Positions 8,236 through 16,689 of a stretch of DNA of 64,000 nucleotides are shown in pieces. A program made the translations under genes and the position numbers. This DNA is from Subtercola vilae (lineage in GTDB: Bacteria; Actinomycetota; Actinomycetes; Actinomycetales; Microbacteriaceae), in contig NZ_QYRT01000003.1 in the NCBI RefSeq assembly GCF_004923255.1, positions 62,001 to 126,000 of the forward strand, given 5' to 3'. The notes beneath the pieces were generated by a model, which was given only the letters and a program-made list of their open reading frames with translations, was not told the origin of the DNA and made no database searches. Positions within the stretch are counted from its first letter, which is position 1, and the number at the start of each line of letters is the position of its first letter.

Positions 8236-8685
8236 TCAGGAGTCGGCGCAGAGGTGGGTGGTGATCCAGGTGCCGGCCTCGTGCGGGTGGAGGGTGCCTG
8301 AGCGGATGAGGGTGGCGAACTCGAGGGCGAGTTCGGTGAGCCGGCCGTCGGCGGAGGCTCCGGGGTCGCGCCGAAGGCGCACCGAGACCCAGCGGGTGGC
8401 GGTGGGGCCGACACGGGCGGTGGTGGCCACGATTCCGGCGAAGTGCCGCGCCTGGCCTGAGGTACCGTCATCGAGTTCTGGGCTGAAGCCGCGCCCGGGC
8501 ATCCGGTTGCGGCCCGCTGCTGCTGCGGCCACGAACCAGAGGGGCCCCGCGGGAATGCCTGCCCCCTCCCGGCCGAACTCGACCAGGTAGCGCCGACCGG
8601 CGAAGCCGCCACTCGCCAGCCGATCGGCGGCGGCTGCGAGTTTTGTGCACGCTGTCACTGCAGGGCCGCCGCAGCCCATCCGCAT
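8236..8685 (-). CDS. hypothetical protein
   Basis: This 149-residue ORF on the minus strand ends before the hairpin that separates it from the Clp gene. The sequence has a plausible globular pattern (GRRYLVEFGREG, GPLWFVAAAAAGRNR, ARHFAGIVATTARVGPTATR, WITTHLC) but matches no family I know. Its codon bias is consistent with coding in this frame. The start is uncertain: ATG at 8685 or two codons later at 8679, with no clear Shine-Dalgarno. The gene lies downstream of the MetE-core gene on the same strand with a 124-bp gap. Confidence 0.5.
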   Translation of the reverse strand: MRMGCGGPAVTACTKLAAAADRLASGGFAGRRYLVEFGREGAGIPAGPLWFVAAAAAGRNRMPGRGFSPELDDGTSGQARHFAGIVATTARVGPTATRWVSVRLRRDPGASADGRLTELALEFATLIRSGTLHPHEAGTWITTHLCADS

Positions 8686-8809
8686 GCCGACGGAGCTGCG
8701 GCCGGGCCGCGTTCTGCTTCGCCGTCGAATGACCAGCCGGCCGCTGACCGGCCCCAGGCCGGGCCACCCGCGGCAGGCGCGCGATGCGCGAGCGTTGTCA
8801 CCGAGGTGC

Positions 8810-10036
8810 TCATTTCCAGAGGCGTGCCGACGCGATTTCGGCGCCGCGGGCGAGCGACTCGAGTTTGGCCCACGCGATGTGCGGGTGCACCCGGCCGCCG
8901 AGGCCGCAGTCGGTGGCGGCGACGACGCGCTCGCGCCCCACGACCGAGGCGAATCGTTCGATGCGGTCGGCGACGAGTTCGGGATGCTCGACCACGTTGG
9001 TTGCGTGGCCCACGATGCCGGGCACGATGAGTTTGCCCTCGGGCAGGGCCACGTCGTTCCAGACGCGCCATTCGTGCTCGTGGCGCGCGTTCGCGGCCTC
9101 GAACGAGTACGAACCTGCGTTGATCTCGAGCATCAGGTCGACGATGTGCCGCAGCTCGATGTCGGTGGTGTGCGGGCCGTGCCAGCTGCCCCAGCAGAGA
9201 TGGAAGCGGATGCGGTCTTCGGGAAGCCCGCGGAGCGCGTGGTTCAGCGCCTCGACACGGATGCGGGTGAACGCCTGGTAGTCGGCGATCGACGGCTCGG
9301 GGTTGATCTGGTCCCAGTTCTCGGCGATCGAGGGGTCGTCGATTTGCAGCAGCAGGCCGGCGTCGATGATCGCCGTGTATTCCTCACGCAGAACGTCGGC
9401 CCATGCCCAGATGTGTTCTTCTTCGGTGGCGTAGAAGTTGTTCGCCACGCGCGAGCCGCTGCCGGGCGAGAGTGCGGTGATGAAGCCGTCGGGCTGGCCG
9501 GAGGCGGCGAGCCCCGCCCTCAGGTTCGCTATGTCGGAGGCGATGGCGTCGTACCCGGTGTAGACGAGCGGCCCGGTGGTCGAGGGGAAGGCTGTGGCGG
9601 TCTTTCCGGTCGAGATTCCGCTGGTGGGGTCGGTGTAGGCGTCGCGAAAGATGCTCCAGTCGCGGCGGTCGGGAAATGTGGTGAGCTGCACGTTTCCGGG
9701 CGTCGAGCGCACGGGTGCGGCCGAGAACGGGTCGTCGCCGGTGAGCGACAGCCCGCTGACGCGCTGGAACGAGTACGACCACCAGGCACCGTAGTCGACC
9801 GGGCTCGTCATGGCCTTGCCGAACTCGCCGTCTCCCGGCAGGGTGATGCCGATGGCCTGCTGGCGTTCGACGAGGTCGACCACGGCGTCGGTGAGCAACC
9901 GTTCGAATTCGGGGGTGTGCTGCAGGGTGAAGCCGTCGGCCGAGAGCTGGCGGGCGTCGTTCGCGGCGATGAGTTCGGGCGTGCGCGGCAGGCTGCCGGC
10001 GTGGCTGGTCTCGATGCGGTGAGTGTTCTCTGGCAT
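8810..10036 (-). CDS. MetE C-terminal-domain (core-MetE) protein
   Basis: This 408-residue protein corresponds only to the catalytic barrel of cobalamin-independent methionine synthase. It lacks the N-terminal folate-binding half of about 350 residues. It keeps the zinc/thiol ligand pattern: H279 and C281 in FHLCWG, a Glu in the following SYSFEAANARHEHE region, and C377 in TDCGLGG. It begins RIETSHAGSLPRTPELI. Core-MetE proteins may methylate homocysteine from a non-folate donor, or act on other thiols. It is last in an apparent metY-dehydrogenase-metE operon, only 4 bp after the dehydrogenase stop, so a thiol or sulfur role is likely. The true donor is not evident. Confidence 0.82.
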   Translation of the reverse strand: MPENTHRIETSHAGSLPRTPELIAANDARQLSADGFTLQHTPEFERLLTDAVVDLVERQQAIGITLPGDGEFGKAMTSPVDYGAWWSYSFQRVSGLSLTGDDPFSAAPVRSTPGNVQLTTFPDRRDWSIFRDAYTDPTSGISTGKTATAFPSTTGPLVYTGYDAIASDIANLRAGLAASGQPDGFITALSPGSGSRVANNFYATEEEHIWAWADVLREEYTAIIDAGLLLQIDDPSIAENWDQINPEPSIADYQAFTRIRVEALNHALRGLPEDRIRFHLCWGSWHGPHTTDIELRHIVDLMLEINAGSYSFEAANARHEHEWRVWNDVALPEGKLIVPGIVGHATNVVEHPELVADRIERFASVVGRERVVAATDCGLGGRVHPHIAWAKLESLARGAEIASARLWK

Positions 10037-10040
10037 GGGA

Positions 10041-11051
10041 TCAGTCTTTCACCCTCGGTGTGGGTACGGTGGGTGCGGGGCGCGCGGCGGGGGCAGATGC
10101 GGCGGGTGCAGATGTGGTGGGTGCAGAGCGCAGGGTGCGCCCCGCGCGCCGTTCGAGCAGCTTGGCGGCCAACAGCTCGCCGTCGACGGCTCCGAATTCG
10201 TGCAGGGCATCGCGGTGCATCCGGCCGACCAGCGTCGACAGCTCGAACGGAACGCCCGCCCCGCCCGCCAGCTCCGCCACGGTGTCGAGTTCTTCGACGC
10301 ACCGGTCGAGCCCGAACGAGGTGAGGTAGTCGCCCGCGAGCAGGTGGTCGAGGTGCCGGTCGATGAAGGCGCTGCCGCCGGCGCTCGCCGCGAGCGTGTC
10401 GCGCAGCGTCGCAAGGTCGAGCCCGAGCGCCTGCCCGAGCAGCAGCGCCTCGGTGACGGCCACGCTCTGCCCGAACCACAGCAGGTTCGCGAGCAGCTTC
10501 GCGGTGGGGCCCGCTGCGATGTCGTCTCCGAGGCTCCGGATGCCCGCCGCCCGGCCGATCGCCCCGCCGAGCACCTCGAGCACCGGTGCGGCGCGCTCCA
10601 CAGCACCCGCAGCCCCGCTCACGAAGAAGGTCAGCCGCCCGGCCGCGGCAGCTTCGACCCCGCCGCCCATGGGCGCCGCGACACTCGCGATGCTGCGTTC
10701 GGCTGCCAGGGCCGCGAGGCGCGTTGCGACCCGAGGATCGGTGCTCGTCAGGTCGATCCAGCAGGTTTTGGGGGCCAAGTGGGCGAACGCGCGGCTCGCC
10801 GCGGCCTTGACCTCGGCCGGGCCGGGCAGCACGGTGACGAGAATGTCGCAACCGGCGGCGAGCTCGTCGGCGTTCGCTGCCCACGAGAGCGCAACCAGCT
10901 CGGCGGGCCGGCGACGTGAATCGTCGATGTCAAACCCCGAGACGACGAAGCCCGCGCGAGCGAGCCGCGCGGCGATGGGTAGGCCCATTCGCCCGAGGCC
11001 CAGAACGCCGACGCTCAGTGCCCCAGCACCAGCCGCGTGCCGCCCGGGCAT
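10041..11051 (-). CDS. NAD(P)-dependent beta-hydroxyacid dehydrogenase family protein
   Basis: A 336-residue protein of the 3-hydroxyisobutyrate / 6-phosphogluconate dehydrogenase superfamily. It has Rossmann motif VGVLGLGRMGLPIA at about residues 15-28 and the substrate-binding loop APMGGGVEAAAAGRL. The catalytic lysine region is GPTAKLLANLL, followed by an all-helical C-terminal domain. The last 35 residues are an Ala/Pro-rich tail unlike the family. The ATG directly abuts the TAG of metY (TAGATG), and the MetE-core gene follows after 4 bp. The substrate is unknown; context suggests a sulfur-containing or C4 hydroxyacid. Confidence 0.85.
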   Translation of the reverse strand: MPGRHAAGAGALSVGVLGLGRMGLPIAARLARAGFVVSGFDIDDSRRRPAELVALSWAANADELAAGCDILVTVLPGPAEVKAAASRAFAHLAPKTCWIDLTSTDPRVATRLAALAAERSIASVAAPMGGGVEAAAAGRLTFFVSGAAGAVERAAPVLEVLGGAIGRAAGIRSLGDDIAAGPTAKLLANLLWFGQSVAVTEALLLGQALGLDLATLRDTLAASAGGSAFIDRHLDHLLAGDYLTSFGLDRCVEELDTVAELAGGAGVPFELSTLVGRMHRDALHEFGAVDGELLAAKLLERRAGRTLRSAPTTSAPAASAPAARPAPTVPTPRVKD

Positions 11052-12428
11052 CTACCGCGCGCCGACGATCTGGTCTGCTGAGGCCGTGCCGCGGGCACCC
11101 GGAGCCGAACGCAACACCGCGAACGCCAGCTCGAGGTCGGCGAGCAGGTCGGCTTCGTCTTCGATGCCCACCGAGAGGCGCACGAGCCCGGGCAGGATGC
11201 CCAGCTTCACCCGCTCGGCCTCGCTGAGGTGCGCGTGCGAGGTCGTGCCCGGGTGCAGCACCAGCGAACGCACGTCACCCATGTGCGACATGCGGCTGAA
11301 CAGCTGCAGCGCGTCGATCACCGTGCGGGCGTCGTTCTGGCCGCCTTCGAGGGTGAATCCGAAGACCGAACCGGTGCCGCGCGGGTAGTACTTCACCGCG
11401 AGGTCGTGCGAGGGGTTCGAGGCGAGGCCCGGGTAGTCGACCGAGCTGACCTCGGGCTGTGCCTCGAGCCAGCGCGCAACCACGAGCGAGTTGCGGGAGT
11501 GCCGCTCGACCCGCAGCGAGAGCGTCTCGAGGCCCTGCTGCAGCAGGAAGGCGTTCAGCGGCGAGAGCACCGGCCCGAGGCGCCCGGCGATCACCGAGCG
11601 GGTGTACTCGAGGTAGGCGCGGTTGCCGAACTTCTCGACCAGTGTCGGGCTGCCGGGGCTGCCCGCGCCTCCGATGGGCGTGCTGAACTGGGGAAACTTC
11701 TCGGGGTAGCGCGCCCAGTCGAAGTTTCCGCCGTCGACCACCACGCCGGCGAGTGAGGCGCCGTGCCCGCTCAGAAACTTGCTCGCCGAGTGCACCACGA
11801 TCGTGGCGCCGTGCTCGATGGGCCTGATCAGGTATGGTGTCGACGCCGTGCTGTCGATGATGAAGGGCAGGCCCTCTTGGCGGGCGAAGTCGGCGATCAG
11901 CCCGATGTCGATGAGGTCGTTCTTCGGGTTCGGAATGGTCTCGCCGTAGACCGCGCGGGTGTTCGGGCGCACGCGGCGCTTCCAGTCGTCGATGTCGTGC
12001 GGGTCGTCGACGAACTCCACCTCGATGCCGAACCGCTCGAAGTTCTCGCGGAACAGTGTCTTCGAACCCTCGTACAGGCTCGGTGTCGACAGAAAGTGGT
12101 CGCCCGACCGCAGAATGCCCAGCAGCGCCACGGTGATCGCGGCCTGCCCACTGGCCACGAGCAGCGAATCGACGCCGCGCTCGAGCGCAGTCAGCTTGGC
12201 TTCGACCGCCGTGTTCGTGGGGTTCGCGTAGCGCGAGTAGACCAGGCCGCCGTCGTTGCCGGCGAAGCGCTCGCGGGCGTGGTCGAACGAGTCGAAGAGA
12301 AAGCCCGCCGTGAGGTAGATGGGGGCGATGCGGGCGCCGAACTGGGCGTCGACCACCTCGCCGGCGTGCACCTGCTCGGTGGTGAAGCCGAAGTTGTCGT
12401 ACCCGTAGGGCACCTGGTTGGTGGTCAT
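11052..12428 (-). CDS. metY: O-acetylhomoserine sulfhydrylase (PLP-dependent)
   Basis: A 458-residue Cys/Met-metabolism PLP enzyme. It condenses O-acetylhomoserine with sulfide or a thiol to give homocysteine or a homologue. The N-terminus FGFTTEQVHAGEV and length are typical of MetY. The PLP lysine is K217 in HSASKFLSGHG, and the YSRYANPTN motif and the C-terminal LVRLSVGIED are present. I chose the second ATG (MTTNQVPYGYD) because family members begin near it and GAAGG lies about 9 nt upstream; an ATG at 12455 is possible. It is first of three co-directional genes and divergent from the flavin monooxygenase gene, with a 117-bp shared upstream region. Confidence 0.9.
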   Translation of the reverse strand: MTTNQVPYGYDNFGFTTEQVHAGEVVDAQFGARIAPIYLTAGFLFDSFDHARERFAGNDGGLVYSRYANPTNTAVEAKLTALERGVDSLLVASGQAAITVALLGILRSGDHFLSTPSLYEGSKTLFRENFERFGIEVEFVDDPHDIDDWKRRVRPNTRAVYGETIPNPKNDLIDIGLIADFARQEGLPFIIDSTASTPYLIRPIEHGATIVVHSASKFLSGHGASLAGVVVDGGNFDWARYPEKFPQFSTPIGGAGSPGSPTLVEKFGNRAYLEYTRSVIAGRLGPVLSPLNAFLLQQGLETLSLRVERHSRNSLVVARWLEAQPEVSSVDYPGLASNPSHDLAVKYYPRGTGSVFGFTLEGGQNDARTVIDALQLFSRMSHMGDVRSLVLHPGTTSHAHLSEAERVKLGILPGLVRLSVGIEDEADLLADLELAFAVLRSAPGARGTASADQIVGAR

Positions 12429-12545
12429 AGCGCTTGCCTTCTGTCGATTGTGCAACGCTACGGTTCAGGCGTGGCGCCGCCAATGCCGCACTTCACACAG
12501 AGTCACATTTGAGCGGTTTCACGCCGGTGCGCAGACACTGGATGC

Positions 12546-13865
12546 ATGGCTCACCTGCAACATTTCGGATGGTTCTTCGGCCGCGGTTTCGGCCCCCAGG
12601 GCTGGGGCAAGCCCGACCACGGCTGGAACTACCGCTGGCAGGAACCCGCCCTCTACCAGCAGTCGGTGCGGGAACTCGAGCAGGCAGGTCTTGACCTGCT
12701 CATCATCGAAGACGCCCTCTCGCTCGGCTCGCCCGAGACGCTCGACCTGCGCGTGCGCGCGGCCTATGGCGGCCCGAAGCACGACCCGCTGCTACTCGCG
12801 CCCTACCTCTTCGGTGCCACGTCGCAGATCGGCGTCGCTCCCACCGTGAACGCCGGCGCGTACCCGCCCTACCTCGCCGCCCGCCAGTTCGCCACGCTGC
12901 AGCACCTCAGCGGCAGCCGGTTCGGCGTGAATGTGGTCACCGATGTGAAGAGCGCCCGGCACTTCGGCCTGCCCGAACTCTCTCACGATGCCGCCTACGA
13001 CCGGGCCGAGGAATGGCTGGGGTCACTGCGGGAACTCTGGCACAGCTGGCCCGACGGCGCTCTGGTGAACGACCCGGCCACGGGCCGTTTCGCCGACGGC
13101 ACCCGGCTCGAGGCCCAGCACCACGAGGGCGAGTACTTCACGTTCGACGGGCCCCTGAACGCCCTGCCGTTCGACGCCGGCGACCCCATCATCGTCTCGC
13201 CCGGCGGCTCGGGTCGGGGGCTCGGCTTCGCCGGAGGCAACTCCGACGTGCAACTGGCGCTCGCACCCCTCGATGCGGCGAGTGTGCGGGCGTACCGCGC
13301 CAAGATCCACGATGCGGCGAGAGCCCGCGGGCGACGGCCCGGTGACATCAAGGTGCTGTTCGTGCTGACCCCGGAGATCGTCGGCAGCGAGGAGGAGGTC
13401 GACCGGGTGGTGGCGGCGTCGCAGCATCCGACCGACCTGGCGCTGAGGCACGTGCTGGCCGCCCAGTCGAGCGACCTCGAAACCGATCTCACGGTGCTCG
13501 ACCTCGACCGGCCCATCGGCCCCGGCGTCTTCGGCGACCACGTGTCGCAAGGCACCATCAACAACCTCGTCGGCGCCGGGGGAGACCTCGCCACCGACAC
13601 CCTGCGGCAGATCGCCTCGCGCAAGGCTCGCAAGGGGAGACTCGTCGACCGCGCCGGTTATGTCACGACGGCGTCACAGCTCGCCGACTTCATCGAAGAA
13701 CTCGGTGAGACGACCGACAACGACGGATTCATCTTCAACGGCGACCTTCACCCTGTGACGGTGCACCGGATGCTCGACCAGCTGGTTCCCGGGTTGCGGG
13801 CCCGGGGCATCCTGCGTGACTCCTTCGGCAGCAGCACCCTGCGCGGCAACCTGTTCGACTTCTGA
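12546..13865 (+). CDS. NtaA/SnaA/DszA-family flavin-dependent monooxygenase
   Basis: A 439-residue bacterial luciferase-fold enzyme that would use reduced FMN and O2. Family signatures are the N-terminal WRHP-like block (here GWNYRWQEPALY), ALYQQSVRELEQAGLDLLII, the flavin region GSRFGVNVVTD, and the late SPGGSGRGLGFAGGNSD segment. DszA and related members attack sulfones or aminopolycarboxylates; the substrate here is not determined. It is divergent from metY and the MetE-core operon, which suggests sulfur scavenging from organic compounds. A flavin reductase is not encoded nearby. Confidence 0.88.
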   Translation: MAHLQHFGWFFGRGFGPQGWGKPDHGWNYRWQEPALYQQSVRELEQAGLDLLIIEDALSLGSPETLDLRVRAAYGGPKHDPLLLAPYLFGATSQIGVAPTVNAGAYPPYLAARQFATLQHLSGSRFGVNVVTDVKSARHFGLPELSHDAAYDRAEEWLGSLRELWHSWPDGALVNDPATGRFADGTRLEAQHHEGEYFTFDGPLNALPFDAGDPIIVSPGGSGRGLGFAGGNSDVQLALAPLDAASVRAYRAKIHDAARARGRRPGDIKVLFVLTPEIVGSEEEVDRVVAASQHPTDLALRHVLAAQSSDLETDLTVLDLDRPIGPGVFGDHVSQGTINNLVGAGGDLATDTLRQIASRKARKGRLVDRAGYVTTASQLADFIEELGETTDNDGFIFNGDLHPVTVHRMLDQLVPGLRARGILRDSFGSSTLRGNLFDF

Positions 13866-13908
13866 CCCGTCGCGCGCGTCTCGCGCCTCTGCCGCCGCCC
13901 GACGGGTC
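13864..13908. terminator. hairpin between convergent monooxygenase and DinB genes
   Basis: Arms GACCCGTC (13864-13871) and GACGGGTC (13901-13908) enclose a 29-nt GC-rich loop. They overlap the two convergent gene ends. There is no U-tract. Confidence 0.35.
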
Positions 13909-14549
13909 TACCCGCGGGCTGCGCCGGCCTCCCGTGCCACCCGCTCGAGCTGGTCGCGGTACGTTGCCCACCACTCTGGGTCGCCGTCGGGCATGTTGTC
14001 GCTGTCTTCGCGGAGGCCCGTCTTCTCGTCGATGAGTTCGCGCACGATGTCGGCATGCCCGTCGTGGCGGTTCAGTTCGGCGATGACGTGCACGAGAATC
14101 TGGTGCAGGGTGACGTTCGCGCGGTCGCGTTCCCACCACGGCACGCGCCCCGTGGCATCGAGCGGCAGCGCGGCGATGGTCGCGTCGGCGTGCGCCCAGA
14201 CCCGGCGGTACAGGTCGAGCATCCACTCGCGTGGCTCATCGGCTGTCGCCCACATGTCGGAGTTCACCGGGGCATCGTCGTGCCCCCACGGCAGGGGTTC
14301 GGCGAACGGGCGGCCGAACGTGTCGCCGAAGTACCCCGCCTCGATGAAGGCCATGTGCTTGACGAGCCCCAGCAGATTGGTGCCGGTGGCCACCAGCGGG
14401 CGGCGAACGTCGTACTCGGTGAGGCCGTCGAGCTTCCACAGCAGTGCCTCGCGGGCGCGCTGCAGGTAGCTCTGCAGGGTCTCCTTCTCGGCGGCTTCCC
14501 GTTTGCCCGACGTGCTCTCGGCCGGTTCGCGCCGTTCTGATTCGCTCAT
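13908..14549 (-). CDS. DinB / DUF664 family protein
   Basis: A 213-residue four-helix DinB-superfamily protein. It shows the DUF664 pattern LLWKLDGLTEYDVRRPLV, then LLGLVKHMAFIEAGYFGDTF carrying a first metal His, and HVIAELNRHDGHADIVRELI with later ligands. Actinobacterial members are thiol-dependent transferases or unknowns. The start MSESERREPAES at 14549 is preferred, as longer upstream codons are low-complexity and unconserved in character. The N-terminal 30 residues are charged and probably disordered. It converges on the monooxygenase gene. Confidence 0.85.
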   Translation of the reverse strand: MSESERREPAESTSGKREAAEKETLQSYLQRAREALLWKLDGLTEYDVRRPLVATGTNLLGLVKHMAFIEAGYFGDTFGRPFAEPLPWGHDDAPVNSDMWATADEPREWMLDLYRRVWAHADATIAALPLDATGRVPWWERDRANVTLHQILVHVIAELNRHDGHADIVRELIDEKTGLREDSDNMPDGDPEWWATYRDQLERVAREAGAARG

Positions 14550-14722
14550 CCGCCCTACTGTGGCACTCGCCATCTCCGCCCGCAAGTACCGGGCTTTCGG
14601 ATGCCCGAGCCTGAGCACCCGCTGGATTTTCGACGTTCGGCGTAAGCCAGGGCCCGCCCCTGCATCTCTCTTCTCGTAAGCATCCCGCCGCACAATCGCG
14701 GTGGGCAATCGATAGGAGAACC

Positions 14723-15157
14723 ATGTCAAAATTCCGCAACCTCGCGGTCTTCTGCGCGCTCACCGGCGCGCTCATCGGTGGCACCGGCCTCGCTGCCCAC
14801 GCTGCCGAAGACGGCTCGGGCATGCCCGACCAGACTCAAACCGACGACGGCACGGCCACCTCAGGCGGCGGCGGCGATGTAGGCGACGGCAGCGGCTCGG
14901 GCGGTTCGACCGGCGGCGGTGGCGGCTGGAGCGGGTCGAACGGCTGGGACATCGATGATGCGCTCGCGAACGGCGCCGTGCCGAAATCGATGGCGCCGTA
15001 CTACACCGCGCTCGGCTATTACTCGGGCGTCTACTTCTACGGCCCCAGTGTGGGCGGGGTACTGCCGACGCAGGGCGACGTCGACATGTTCAACGCGGAG
15101 AAGGGCGGCGGCTGCGACTTCAACACCGACGGCAACGCGATCACCTGCCCGAACTGA
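14723..15157 (+). CDS. secreted Gly/Ser-rich small protein
   Basis: A 144-residue protein with a clear Sec signal peptide (KFRNLAVFCALTGALIGGTG, likely cleavage after AAHAA). A Gly/Ser/Asp-rich linker follows at about residues 30-75, then a compact C-terminal part rich in Tyr with two cysteines (SMAPYYTALGYYSGVYFYG, GGCDFNTDGNAITCPN). The two Cys could form a disulfide. The start is supported by AGGAGA 6 nt upstream. No domain is recognised, and it is transcribed alone. Confidence 0.75.
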   Translation: MSKFRNLAVFCALTGALIGGTGLAAHAAEDGSGMPDQTQTDDGTATSGGGGDVGDGSGSGGSTGGGGGWSGSNGWDIDDALANGAVPKSMAPYYTALGYYSGVYFYGPSVGGVLPTQGDVDMFNAEKGGGCDFNTDGNAITCPN

Positions 15158-15263
15158 TCGTGCGTCGCTCCCTCGCCCCAGGCGCAGCCGGGGCGGGTGG
15201 GGGGCGCGGCGTGCGCACCCCGGGGGGAGACGGGCGCAGCGAGCCGGTTCGTATAGTGGGAGC

Positions 15264-16241
15264 ATGCCCGAAGCCACCACCGCCCTGCTCACGTTCGACG
15301 ACGTCGAGCAGGCGGCGGCGCGCATCCGGAGCTATGTGAATCACACGCCCGTGATGACCTCGCGCACGCTGAACGAGCTGACCGGGGCCGAGGTGTTCTT
15401 CAAGTGCGAGAACTTTCAGCGGGTGGGCGCGTTCAAGGCGCGCGGTGCATTCAACGCTCTGCTGCGGCTGGGCGACGACGAGCGCTCGAGGGGGGTCGTG
15501 GCGTTCTCGTCGGGCAACCACGCGCAGGCGGTGGCGCTCGCGGCGCGAACGCTCGGCATCGCTGCGACGATTGTGATGCCGCGAGACGCTCCGCCGGTGA
15601 AGAAGGCGGCCACACTCGGCTATGGGGCGACGGTTGTCGAGTACGACCGCTACACCGAGAACCGCGAAGAGGTTGCGGCCGGTTTTGTGCGGGGCGCCGG
15701 CATGACGCTGGTGCCGCCGTACGATCACGCCGACATCGCTGCGGGCCAGGGCACGGCGGCGCTCGAACTGTTCGACGAGGTCGGGGAGCTCGATGCCCTG
15801 TTCGTTCCGGTCGGCGGAGGAGGGCTGCTGGCGGGTTCTGCGCTCGCCGCGAGCGGGAGGAGCCCTCGCACCCGTGTGTACGGCGTCGAACCCGCGGCAG
15901 GTGACGACGCGCGGCAGTCGTTTCGAAGTGGCGCGATCGTGAGCATCCCGACGCCCGACACCATCGCCGACGGCGCGCAGACCCAGCGTATGGGAGAGGT
16001 CACGTTCGAGGTCATGCGGCGCCTGGTGACCGACATGCTCACCGCCGACGACCCCGCGCTGGTCGAGGCGATGGAGTTCTTCGCGTCGCGCATGAAACTG
16101 ATTGTCGAGCCGACCGGATGCCTGGGGTTGGCCGCCGTGCTCGCCGCCGGTCGCGAACTGGCCGGGCAGCGCGTGGGCGTGATCGTGAGCGGCGGCAACG
16201 TCGACCTCGCCCGTTTCGCGGCGCTCATCTCCGCCCACTGA
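15264..16241 (+). CDS. threonine/serine dehydratase family protein (PLP fold type II)
   Basis: A 325-residue protein like serine racemase, catabolic threonine dehydratase and hydroxyaspartate ammonia-lyase. The PLP lysine is K58 in FKARGAFNAL, the asparagine loop is SSGNHAQAVA, and the tetraglycine phosphate loop is PVGGGGLLAG. There is no C-terminal ACT domain, so it is not the biosynthetic IlvA form. The ATG at 15264 fits conserved family starts (LTFDDVEQAAARI). It is followed 32 bp later by a VOC gene on the same strand. Exact substrate (Thr, Ser or hydroxy-Asp) is not resolvable. Confidence 0.88.
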   Translation: MPEATTALLTFDDVEQAAARIRSYVNHTPVMTSRTLNELTGAEVFFKCENFQRVGAFKARGAFNALLRLGDDERSRGVVAFSSGNHAQAVALAARTLGIAATIVMPRDAPPVKKAATLGYGATVVEYDRYTENREEVAAGFVRGAGMTLVPPYDHADIAAGQGTAALELFDEVGELDALFVPVGGGGLLAGSALAASGRSPRTRVYGVEPAAGDDARQSFRSGAIVSIPTPDTIADGAQTQRMGEVTFEVMRRLVTDMLTADDPALVEAMEFFASRMKLIVEPTGCLGLAAVLAAGRELAGQRVGVIVSGGNVDLARFAALISAH

Positions 16242-16273
16242 TCAAGACCTGCTGAGTGCGCCATGCTGGAGCC

Positions 16274-16660
16274 ATGCAGGTTCTCGCGCTCCACCACATC
16301 GCCGTCATCGCCAGCGACTACGAACGGTCGAAGGCGTTCTACGCCGACACCCTCGGCTTCGTGCTCGAGGCCGAATACTTTCGCGCCGAACGCGGCTCGT
16401 GGATGGGCAAACTCGCCCTGAACGGCACCTACATGCTCGAACTGTTCAGCTTTCCGGATGCTCCACCCCGGTCATCCGGCCCCGAAGCCCTCGGGCTCAG
16501 ACACCTCGCCTTCGCCGTGGCCGACGTCGCGGCCGCTCGCGCCGAACTCGAGGCGAAGGGGTACGCCTGCGAGGAGCTCCGCCACGACCCGAACACCCTC
16601 AAGGCGATGGTGTTCTTTCGCGACCCCGACGGCCTGCCGCTCGAGCTCTACGAAGCCTGA
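16274..16660 (+). CDS. VOC (glyoxalase/bleomycin-resistance) family protein
   Basis: A 128-residue single-polypeptide VOC protein with two beta-alpha-beta-beta-beta repeats. It opens LALHHIAVIASDYERSKAFY. The usual metal-ligand positions are present (His in HHIAV, Glu in MLELF, His in LRHLAF, Glu in LELYE). It resembles the GloA2/SMU.1112-type glyoxalase-like group. The start MQVLALHH is preferred to an ATG six codons earlier. It probably follows the dehydratase in one transcript. The substrate is unknown. Confidence 0.88.
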   Translation: MQVLALHHIAVIASDYERSKAFYADTLGFVLEAEYFRAERGSWMGKLALNGTYMLELFSFPDAPPRSSGPEALGLRHLAFAVADVAAARAELEAKGYACEELRHDPNTLKAMVFFRDPDGLPLELYEA

Positions 16661-16689
16661 GCTGCTGCCGCGGTCACTAGGCTCGATGC

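Noticed and set aside
8645-10324. Long plus-strand open frame of about 560 codons
   Set aside because: It lies antisense to the MetE-core and dehydrogenase genes, whose motifs are clear. No domain is seen in the plus frame.
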